64,000 bases of DNA, taken from Saturnia japonica (lineage: Eukaryota > Arthropoda > Insecta > Lepidoptera > Saturniidae). Numbering within the stretch: position 1 is the stretch's first letter; every line of letters starts with the position of its first letter. The position numbers and the translations under genes are program-made. Shown piece by piece: positions 34,801 to 44,700 of the stretch. A model generated the notes under the pieces. It had not been told where the DNA came from. It was given only the letters and a program-made list of their open reading frames with translations, and did not search any database. The stretch spans positions 6,910,930 through 6,974,929 of the forward strand of contig CM065325.1 in assembly GCA_033032175.1 (NCBI GenBank), in the 5' to 3' direction.

Positions 34801-35314
34801 AACAAAAGCTTTTTAGACAACACTTATGACATTCTGTTACAGATTGATATTTTGTTAGATTACTTTAATCGTAGAAATGAAATTATTTTGGTTAGCGGCC
34901 TCTGTATAAAGAGTATGGAAATAGTTATGAATGATCAATGATGATAAATTACACCGTTTCCAGTTCGTACAGAAGTAACAATAGCGAGCGCTAAAATGAG
35001 AACTCTAATAAAATAAAATTATAGATTTTACAAATTACGTTACCAAGGTACAAGTTTGCATTTTGTCACAAACCTCCCTAGAGGGCGCTAAAATAAAAAT
35101 ATGTAAGTTGCAAATTCCAACACTACAAAAGTAGGTACGAACATTGAAAAGTACGAATTTTGAGATGTCAAACAAACTACCTGGATAGTTCTGACAAGAG
35201 AGCGAAAATCTTGTCAGAAGAGCCAACTTTGTTTTATTATTAGTTGGGAAAAGGCATCACAACAACCGTGGTGTTTTGTATACGTGTACGTATTATAAGT
35301 TTTTACTTTTTTCA

Positions 35315-35416
35315 GATGATATTCCCATGGATATTTCAAATGTGCAAGGTGATGCTTTAAATGAAAATGATATTGTGAATAATGGTTGTGAAAACTGTAA
35401 ATTAGTGTGCATTTGA
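35315..35416 (+). other. orphan acidic open frame behind a strong splice acceptor
   Basis: After TTTTTACTTTTTTCAG the plus strand stays open as DDIPMDISNVQGDALNEN, DIVNNGCENCKLVCI, then TGA. The acidic composition and clustered Cys look more protein-like than the surroundings, but the stretch is only about 34 codons. No family or partner exon was recognised. Confidence 0.2.
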
Positions 35417-35479
35417 TCATTTTCTGAATTAAAAAAATATTGCGGAGTTATTTTAAAACTGTAATATATCTGCTAAGAT

Positions 35480-35968
35480 ACTCATTGAAATCAAATGATG
35501 TAAAGGGCAATTTTGTCCAAAATTAAAAACTTGTCATGAATAACGTATTTATTTCGCTAAGAATTAATACCATATTTATAAAAACACCTTCTCACATAAT
35601 GCATTATTTTAGAACAAATTTTATTACCATTAAAAAGCTTATATTGCGTCAACCTTAAAAGATAAACATATGCTATAGCGGACTTTTTTAAGAACTTTTA
35701 TGAGAAACAATTCTGTCATACATTATTGTTGCGTAACTTTAACCATTTACGCAGCATGCGCAATGGAAACTTTCAAAAGGAATCATTTTTTACCGTTTTT
35801 GCAACATTTTTCGTTGATGCTCCGCTCCTATTAGTCGTGGTGACAATAACAATCCAACACCAAAATAATTTTTCCATTTCAACCAGTCATTCCTGAGATT
35901 AGCGTGTTCAAACAAACAAACTCTAAAGAGTTTAGAGTTAAGCTGAAGCTTTATAATATTAGTATAGA
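35480..35968 (-). mobile_element. Helitron-like element (family 2), long copy
   Basis: Minus strand starts TCTATACTAATATTATAAAG at 35968 and follows the long form of the family through CATTATTGTTGCGTAAC, CGGACTTTTTTAAGAAC and TTATTTCGCTAAGAATTAA. The region 35728-35757 is contiguous here, whereas the 23-kb copy holds a MITE. Confidence 0.62.
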
Positions 35969-35978
35969 TATTACGTAT

Positions 35979-36260
35979 AATAGTATAGATATAATAAAGT
36001 GGAAAAGATCTTTTGTGTGTTTAAACACGCTTATATCTGGAACTACCAGTCGGATTCGAAAAATTATTTTTGTATATGATAGCCAGACTCACGAGGAATA
36101 GTATAGGCTATCTAAGATTAGGCTACAACTCTCAGCTAGCTTTAAATATTGATTTTTGTTACGTAAGTCGGTATTCGAGAACTTCCCAAACTGCTTAATC
36201 GACATGTATTAGCGTAATCGATAATGAGGAAATGCAATGTTCTATAAAAATGTTGTTGCA
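35979..36260 (+). mobile_element. Helitron-like repeat (family 3)
   Basis: AGTATAGATATAATAAAGTG, TTTAAACACGCTTATATCTG, CAGTCGGATTCGAAAAATTA and AGACTCACGAGGAATAGTAT are shared with 14150-14400 and, inverted, 47210-47424. It abuts the family-2 copy head to head. Confidence 0.55.
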
Positions 36261-38109
36261 ATGTTGCCTATCTCTCATAAATAAGCCATAATAAGGTATT
36301 TCATGACAAAGGTTTGTTGAAAATTAAAAAGTGATTAAAAGGCATTATTTTTAGAAATGGCATATTAATCTATACGAACGAAAGTTAGTTGTATTAACAA
36401 TAAAAAACTATGTTCATTAAGTCTATGTAATCTAAGTATCGTACGATAAAAAATATTCAATTATTCAAAACTGTTCTAGTACATTTTTCTCAGTCATTGT
36501 ATTTCATAAGATCTTGCCATGTTAGACCAGGCGGTTAATAAAAATGATAGGGTACATAAATTTTCTAAAAATTCATAATTGAATATTTCGAATTATGTAC
36601 GTCCTCAACACCGTAACGATATCTAATTACTTTTTAAATTAATATACTAATATTAGCTCAAGAGACTATTTGTTTGTTTGTTTCAACAAGCTAACTACCA
36701 ATCAGATTTGAAAAATTCTTTTTCTATAATATAGCCTATTTATTGAGGAAGGTTTATCTAACATCTGTCGTGTAGACTATTAAATAACAAGAATTTAGAG
36801 AGTTTTTGGCGGGATCTTGAAGTGACATGTTATGGTTTTTATTTTTAATTCATTTACTTAGGTTTGTGACCCTATATTATGTAATATTGGTGACGTTTTG
36901 CGTGTTATAGTTTGGTTTTTGTGCATAAGTGAGGTGGATTATAAATATAAGCTGAAAGCATTCATTCCGAGATCCCAGAAAAACTTCCTAGAAAGTTCTA
37001 ACAAGAGAGCCACCATCTTGTTAGGATACTGAATCGTCTTAACACATGACAATATAAGTCACTCGATAATGGCAGAAATGGTCTTCATTAAACAGGACCG
37101 GTTGCCAAGTTAGGAAGAAGATGAAAAAGAAGAAGAATTTTGGAAGAAGTTAAATGCCTAAAGGGGGTATGAATTATACATATATTTTAAGAGCATCTTA
37201 AATTTTTTTAGATTAACAGAATAATAAAAAGAACTTATAAATTTATAACGTTCTCCAGGATTTAAAATAAATACCTAATAATAATTGTTTTTACTGACTA
37301 GATATAGTTACAAATATAGAGTTTATTTTAAAATCGGTTCTCTTCGATTTGGCAGCTCTCTTTAAAGTCCACAACATTATCGTCACAATTTTCCAAGGTT
37401 CACAGCAACAGTCGGCTACGCGGCAGAACCGCGATCCTGGCGCTCGTCGTCTCAAATAGTTGGCTCAGCAGCAGAATTCCGCAAATTGAGATTATCGCGA
37501 TATGAAAATACAATAAGAAATTGATATGTAGATATTATTGCATAATATAGTTTATGAGGTTTCTTATTATATTATTCTAGCCAGCTTTTTGCTTAAGTTA
37601 TTATTCAAGCCAGCTTTTTGCTTTTTAATCTTCAAATCTTTTATTATTATATATAGGATATTTCAGATATATCCAATATGAGATATAAATATGTTTATTT
37701 AAAAATGGTTAAAACGGTTTTTTAAATATCTTGTATCATAAATAAACCTATGTTACTAACTACTCTATAGCAGAGTAATAATATATAGAGATAATGAAAT
37801 TATATTTTGACTTTTCTTACTTTTGAATTATATATTCCCTATTGGAACTCTTATATTTTGTTGATATACGACCTCTAAAAATTAGATGAATAATTTATAA
37901 GACACAGTGCGCATTCTCTAAAATTATCTATAACACAGGAATGTCGTCCTTGTCAAACCTAAATGTAAATAATAATAAATCAGAATTACAATCAAAATAT
38001 TATTAAATACAACAATGATGATGAAAAACCTAAAAGAAACGTAAGGTAACCAGACAACAACAACAAAATTATAAATAAGCTAAATTATTAATTAAAAAGG
38101 AAACAAAAA
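36261..38109. other. intergenic spacer
   Basis: Mostly AT-rich. A more balanced patch at 37330-37500 (CACAGCAACAGTCGGCTACG, GATCCTGGCGCTCGTCGTCT) might be an old coding or retroelement fragment, but no frame gives a recognisable product. The words AGTTCTAACAAGAGAGC near 36998 and AGTTCTGACAAGAGAGC near 35188 are a small shared repeat. Confidence 0.4.
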
Positions 38110-38352
38110 ACCCGACTTCACTTGATTAAATTTTTTTTTTTAATATTTTTGCTTTTTATATATCGTATTTAAATATTATATAGCCTATATCAGTCCCACG
38201 ATTAAGACGAATGAAACGACACCTCGTATGCAAAAATCAATCAAGCCACTTAGATACAAAGCGTGCCAAAGAAATAGACATACATATATACATACTTACA
38301 TAGGTACATACATACGCCTGAAAAACGTAAACCTCCATTTTCGCAGTCGGGT
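38110..38352. mobile_element. MITE (family 5)
   Basis: Starts ACCCGACTTC and ends GCAGTCGGGT, with GGAAACAAAAAACCCGACT at the left flank exactly as at 20137-20156. The interior (CCTATATCAGTCCCACGATT, AGAAATAGACATACATATAT) matches the other copies. Confidence 0.72.
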
Positions 38353-39239
38353 AAATACAACAACCTAACCCATGTCCTTAAAATATCTATTAGAAATATA
38401 TATGAATAAGAAGAATATAATAAAAAAACTAAAGGTAAATAATATTATATATATTGAAAATGATTATTAAGGTAGACGACAATCAGAACACATCATACTA
38501 CGTGCGATCCTAAGAAGCGTTGCACTAACCATTAACGTCCAGCAAGCAAGCAAGAGCTGTAGACATGACAAGTACGGAAAGCGAAAACGTTAGGCTAAAC
38601 GGATGCTTTGACAGCGTCACTTTGCACACTGTAATGTAGAGTTGCTCCAATACATTTAGGTAAGACCATTGAAACCTAACGTTAATGGCTAACACTCAGC
38701 TATATAATTATATTTATACATATACCATACATACACAATGTCATTTTCAACATGTATTATTTACTAGCTGGTACCCGCGACTTCGTCTGCGTATTATTGG
38801 ATATACACAGATTGATCTCGGAACACGACAAATCAAAAGAAAATCATAGAAAAAAAAGTGTATGGTGGTCGCAATCCCTACCACCCCGCTATATTACTGC
38901 ATATACTCCGGCTGATCTAGGAACACGATAGACCAAAAGAAAATAATAGATGGGTTTGTAATTGTGTGTATGGAATACAAAATACGAATCCAACACATTA
39001 ACCATCCCAATAAAACTTACAAGTTACAAGTTTACATAAGGTAGTTATGTCCTTCTCCATGGTCCAATGTATATCTTTACCTACATTCATTACAATTGGT
39101 ATGAAGTTTATCAAAAAGTCAGAAGGTTGCGTGTTCATATCAATTCGGGGTCACCACATGTTGGATAACATAATGAAAGACATCACTCTTAGCAAAACTT
39201 TATAATCCAGATAATTTACAATAGGTAGGTATATCAATA

Positions 39240-39395
39240 TTACAGGCCGATAAGTTGGCGACGCGGTAGAATGATACTGCAGGTCCCGTGTCGCCCCACT
39301 ATGGTGGCCGATGGTATACCGTGGAGTTTTAGTGAGTAGGAGTCTCACATAACCACTTGTCCTCCCATGACAGGTTTCTACAAGTAAAAAAAAAG
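39240..39395 (+). repeat. R1-like LINE 3' tail
   Basis: Carries GTGTCGCCCCACTATGGTGG, ATACCGTGGAGTTTTAGTGA and GAGTCTCACATAACCACTTG, then an A-rich end AAGTAAAAAAAAAGG. The same block closes the R1-like copies at 40375-40425 and 44025-44080. No coding part is attached, so this is a 5'-truncated insertion. Confidence 0.75.
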
Positions 39396-39441
39396 GTATA
39401 TCAATAAATCAATAAACCAATTGGAGAGAGCCTTATATGTA

Positions 39442-39605
39442 GGTTTAGATTTAGATTTTTGTTTTGATTTGGGTTTAGGTATGGGTTTAGGTTTAGATTT
39501 AGGTTTGGGTTTAGTTTTGGGTTTATGTATGGATTTAGGTTTGGGTTTAGGTATGGATTTATGTTTGGGTTCAAGTTTGGGGTTAGGTTTACGTTTGGGT
39601 TTGGG
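39442..39605 (+). repeat. degenerate hexanucleotide array (GGTTTA)n, about 27 units
   Basis: In a constant 6-base register nearly every unit is GGTTTA, GATTTA, GGTTTG or GGTATG. The plus strand is almost free of C. It lies directly between an R1-like LINE tail (39240-39395) and the 5'-truncated start of another R1-like fragment (39606). The long open frames on both strands here (Gly-Leu or Lys-Pro repeats) are products of the array, not genes. Confidence 0.9.
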
Positions 39606-40425
39606 ACACGGCGGCGAGGAGAGAATGAAGGGAGCGTCCAGCTCCCACGGAGGTATCAAATTTGCGGAGGGCCCTGAAGGAGAGAGTGGTTGGGAGATGT
39701 GGGAGGACCTGGCGGACTCGCGGTATGGTAGGTATACCATAGTCGCCGTCCTTCCGGTCCTAAGAGAGTGGTACAAGAGGGAGCGTGGCTCCCTCACGTT
39801 TCGACTGGTGCAGGTGCTGTCTGGACATGGTTCTTTCCGATGGTACCTGCACCAGACTGCACGGAGGGAGCCGACCACCGCGTGTCATTAGTGCGGTGCT
39901 GTCAATGATACTGCGCAGCACACTATCGGAGTATGTTGCGTGGGAAAGCCAGCGCCGTGCTCTGACTCCGGTGGTTGGAGGAGAACTCTCGTTGCCGGGG
40001 GTGGTTCGTGCCATGCTCGGCAGCGAGAGGTCGTGCGAGGTGATGGCCTCCTTCTGCGAGGAGGTAATATCGCAGAAGGAGGCCGCGGAGAGGTCACGTG
40101 AAGACGATCCTCTGAGCGGCCCTCTCCACCAAAGACGAATGGGCTGCAGGAGGAGACGATTTATTCGCCAACTCCCGCCGCCCTAGCCGAACTGGGGAAG
40201 ACGGGTCGGGGGCCCGTCTTTCAATTGCACAGGTTCGGCGGATTTGGGAGACAGTTAGTGTTGTACAGAACTGTCTCCCTTTTGCGGTGGCCCGGCAGTA
40301 GTAGCTGGGCCGGCTGCCGGGGCAACGTGGTTGAATGCAATCGCGAACCCGCGTCGCCCCACTACGGCGTCGGAGGTACACCGTGGAGTTTTAGTGAGTA
40401 AGAGTCTCACATAACCACAGGTTTT
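39606..40425 (+). pseudogene. R1-like LINE 3' portion
   Basis: GC-rich. Across shifting frames it carries the same blocks as 43290-44127: [40 protein letters not shown], a degraded zinc knuckle, [20 protein letters not shown] and the basic C-terminus RRRRFIRQLPPP. It ends with the GTGGAGTTTTAGTGAGTAAG tail. Several frameshifts and a stop (CHV to CH-stop) mark it as dead. Confidence 0.78.
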
Positions 40426-40749
40426 TTTTACGTAAACAATATAATAATAGTTCAAAAACTAAAAAAGGCTAAACTTTTGATTAAATGGCGCTGTATTAAA
40501 TAATATGATGGGGCAGGGTAGAGTGAGGGGTGAGCAGGAAAAGTATGGAAACAAATAGTTTTTGAGTAAATATTTTTTTCCAATTTTGTTGTTATGTGAC
40601 AGAGAGATGTGTAATAACGAATAATTATTTGTTTTTAGCACTCGCCGACCGCTGCAACGGCCCACTCGCTTCGTTTTGTCGGCTAATGTCGTATAATCAC
40701 AGTTCAAACAATCTAACCAATTTTACCACAACGTAATGATTTTAGGTTT

Positions 40750-41440
40750 AGGCTTAGGCAATCAATATGAATTGATAAAAGTGGTCAAACTATAACATTA
40801 ACCAGAACAAAATATATCCTTGTTTATCCAGGTTTTACATTATCTGTGTGATAAATTGCAAACATAAATAAATAAACATAAATTGAATAACAAACATATA
40901 TGTTATGATTATTCATTCATTCATGACTATGACTTTTATCGGGATAAAAATTATGTAATAATTTAGGTTTAATTAATTAATTAATTTTCCATAATTAATT
41001 AATGCGAAACCGTTGAGTCGTTTTTGCGTGATTGAGTAACAAACAAACAAACTTTCTCATTTATTATATTTGTAGGATAACACTGGTTAAGCTATAACTG
41101 TTACCGTGATAAAAAGTACCCTATGTATTATTCTAGGTCATAAACCATATGTGTGTTAAATTTCATTCAAATCCGTTCAGCCGTTTTTGCGTGTTTGAGT
41201 AACAAACATACAAATTTTCTATTTATTATATTTGTAGGATGACACTGATTAAACTATGACTTTTACCGGGATAAAAATTACCTTATGTGTTATTCCAGGT
41301 CATAGAATATCTGTGTGCTAAATTTCATTCAAATCTGTTCAGCCGTTTCTGCGTGATTGAGTAACAAACATCCAAATATCCAAACATCGAAACATCCAAA
41401 CATACACACTTTCACATTTATTATATTATTAGTAAGATTC
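40750..41440 (+). repeat. tandem repeat, about 162-bp units, three copies
   Basis: CACTGGTTAAGCTATAACTG (41081) and CACTGATTAAACTATGACTT (41243) start two units, each containing CCCTATGTATTATTCTAGGT-like sequence, TTCATTCAAATCCGTTCAGC and GTTTGAGTAACAAACA. A third, earlier unit begins near 40780 (GTGGTCAAACTATAACATTA) and is expanded by about 138 bases of AT-rich sequence. The array ends about 230 bases before the start codon of gene 2. Confidence 0.75.
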
Positions 41441-41449
41441 GTTATATAT

Positions 41450-41668
41450 TTCTACGTATATATAAAACATACATAGGTAATTGGGTACGGTTAACCTAAG
41501 CGACACACGCGCATAACTAATATCATTTTTACGCTTAGCTCCACGCCATTACATACAAGGGGATATTAAGTACCAAGGAGAAATACGAACAGTCATGAAC
41601 ATCCGTTCGCATGAGTAACGAGCACATTTATAGTGCTTAGATGATTAGACAAAATTAATAAATGAAAC
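41450..41668 (+). promoter_or_regulatory. putative gene 2 promoter/5' leader
   Basis: GTATATATAAAACAT near 41458 is a good TATA-like box, and a second TTTATAGTGC lies near 41626. GGGATATT occurs at 41560-41567, about 105 bases before the ATG. The same octamer occurs about 110 bases before the gene 1 ATG on the other strand. Start site and function are unproven. Confidence 0.25.
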
Positions 41669-41729
41669 ATGACCTCCAAGTTTTGGTGTACCTTACTAGT
41701 TATATTGTTAATATCGTGCTGTGTTACAG
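41669..41729 (+). CDS. gene 2 exon 1: start codon and signal peptide
   Basis: ATG at 41669 gives [20 protein letters not shown], a textbook secretion leader, followed by ACAG|GTGAGA (phase 1). An earlier ATG at 41662 is out of frame. The link to exon 2, 7.9 kb away, is inferred from phase, strand and the parallel with gene 1 exon 1 (also phase 1). Confidence 0.72.
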
Positions 41730-44700
41730 GTGAGAAAATTGATTATTCACGTTCAATATAAATGAATGAAAGTAATAAAGAAGGGAAAATGTGATCATAT
41801 TTTTTAAGTAACTTAAATAGCAACCGGGCGTGTAGCAGTTAAAAAAAAACATTTTCTTTGGTTAAAATTATGAGACGGACTCTCCCAAACCAGGCGTAGG
41901 ATTCTCGAGGACACAAACAACACTCAGGAAAGTTTTAAAAATTGTTAAGTATTTTCTTTAAAAGTATTGCGAAACAATAACTTTTTACTACTTAATTATA
42001 AAATACTCTAATACACGTTCAAGTGTAGGAGACTGTATATTCAATTACTTAAATAAGTTTTTCATTTTTAATTCAGTAGAGCACAGAACTGATTTTCGCA
42101 ACCACGTCGCAGAATATGCTCAAGGCAACTGTAGCCAAAAAACACAGTTTAAATAACTATGATTCAGTACAAATTTTGCATGCTTTTTAGAATCAATCCT
42201 CTAATCTATTCTTCAGTGGAACAAAGGACCTTAAAGAGTTAATGAATTGGTAAAATCCTAGTTCTGTTTTCTTGTGTCTTGTGTTTCAATTATTTTAATT
42301 TAGTCTATTAGTATTAATCATATAATATTTATATTTGGTAGAATATTGCAGGTCCTATAGTGATGAGATGAAATATGATTCTACTGCGTTAACTACAATA
42401 TACTTTACTTATGAAGTTGCCGATTTTTACTATTACCCAAGGTGAAACATCGATTCTCGATGTTTTAATAATATAGCTATGAAATTTATTTTTAAAAATC
42501 AGTTGTTAATTTTTTTCCTGTCTTTTTTTGATATCGCTGTTTTTGTGATCATAGAAAAATCGAAATTCACATTATTTTCGAATATGAGTTCCGTTATGGT
42601 ACCAACCAACGCAGTACAGACGACACGCAATAACAACGACGTGTGTGGACTAGGTACTACAAGTGAACGCACTATACGATTCTGGTTTAATCGCTTCCAT
42701 TTTGGAAATTTTGATCTCGACAATGAGTTCTTTAGCCAACCGGAAAAGAAAGTTATTAATGTTGAATGACAGCAGATTTATCTCAAACCACGTCGGAATC
42801 AGCAGCAGCCTTCAGCGTACGTGATAAAACGATAATGCTTCGTTTACGTCACATTGGAAAGATAAAAAGATAGGAAAATGGATACCGGTTGAACTAACTG
42901 GATAACAACAACAAAATCGCATTGAAAATTGCTTTATAATGTTGAATAGGCACACAAATGAGGGAATCCTGAATCGGACCTTTAGTTTTTATGATGAGTG
43001 GATCCTGTATGATAATTGAAAATGTCAACCACATGGGCCAATCGATATCCTAAACGCAAATTGAGTTAAAAAGCTGCTTGTAAATGTTTGGTGGACCTAT
43101 GCCAGCATTATTCATCAGAACATCTTGAGACCTGTCACAACAATTACTGTAGACGTGTACTGTGAAGGATTGCCAATTATGATGGACAAGCTCGATGTGA
43201 AACAACCATAATTGGTTAACTATGTTAATTGTTCTAGTCCATTTATTCTTTACGACAACGCTCGCACAACGGACCGTCTCAAAACTACAGGAGAAGCGAC
43301 TGAAAGAAGGGAGCCTCCAGCTCCTACAGAGGTAGCCAACATGAGGAGTGCCCTAAAGGAGGGGGTAATTAGGAGATGGGAGGAGGACCTGGCGGACGCG
43401 CGTTATGGTAAATATACCATAGACGCCGTCCGCCCGGTCCTAAGAGAGTGGTGTAGGAGGGAGCGTGGCTCCCTCACATTTCGACTGGTGTAGGTGCTGT
43501 TCGGACATGGTTGTTTCGGATGGTACCTGCACCGGATCGCAAGGAGGGAGTCGACCACCGCGTGTCATGTGTGCGGTGCTGCCAATGACACCGTACAGCA
43601 CACTCTTTGTGAGTGTGAGAGCCAGCGCCGGGCTCTGACCGCGGTGGTAGGAGGGGACTTCTCGCTCCCGAGTGTGGTTCGCGCCATGCTCGGCAGTTAG
43701 AGGTCGTGGGAGGCGATGGCCTCTTTCTGCGAGGAAGTAATGTCGCAGAAGGAGGCTGTGGAGAGGTCACGCGAAAATGATCTTCTGAGCGGTCCTCTCC
43801 GCCAAAGACGAACGGGCGGCAGGAGGAGGCGATTTGTCCGCCGAGCCAGGGAAGACGGGGTGGTGGCTGCCTTTCCATTGCACAGGTTCGGTGGCTGTGG
43901 GAGACACGTTAGGGTTGTACCGAATTGTCACCCTTTGCGGTGGCCCGGCAGTAGTAGTTAAGCCTGCCGCCGGGGCGACGTGGTTGAATGCAACCGCGAG
44001 CCCATGTCGCCCCTCTAAGGCGGTTGAGGTACACCGTGGAGTTTTAGTGAGTAAGAGTCTCACATAAGCACTCGTCCCCCCCCCCCGGCGGGTGTGAACC
44101 CATGACCGATTTCTCCACGTTTAAAAAAAGGGGAAAATTTCAAATACGATGAAGCGGTTAAAAGCGCCTTTAAAGAGTTTATCGACTCCTGTCTCCAGGA
44201 TTTCTATAGCAGAGGCATCAGTAAACATTAAAATGGCAAAAATATATGGACAATAATTGACAGCCCTGCCACTTATTAATTAAAACATTCATTAAAACAA
44301 TGGTTGATATGTTCTATAAAAAACGGCAATTTCATAGGTAAATCCCTATAATCAAATTAAACAAATAATCATTATGAATATGAGTTTTAGGTGTTTCCTG
44401 CGCTGTCTGTTTAGGCCAACCATTTTTATCTCGGTAGAGTCTACCTTCATAAATAACAAAAATATATGGCCTTGTTTATAATAAGACATACAAGTTATGA
44501 GGATTTTTGACGAATGCCTGAATCGTTACGTTCCAGAGACGATTCAATACAAGTATTTTTTATAAATATTATAATAACTATTCAATTATTAACTTACAGT
44601 TTAGTTGACTATGATATATTTAATTTTAAATAAGTATAAATATTTTAACATGCACTAATTATTACAAATGCATTTATTTAAATTCACTACTAAATATAAC

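Noticed and set aside
39378..39891. Long open frames on both strands encoding Lys-Pro or Gly-Leu repeats
   Set aside because: Both are translations of the GGTTTA hexamer array; the regular 6-base register and opposing frames show no protein selection.
40750..41440. CRISPR-like array
   Set aside because: Units are about 162 bp and similar along their whole length, with no short direct repeat/spacer structure, in a eukaryotic genome.
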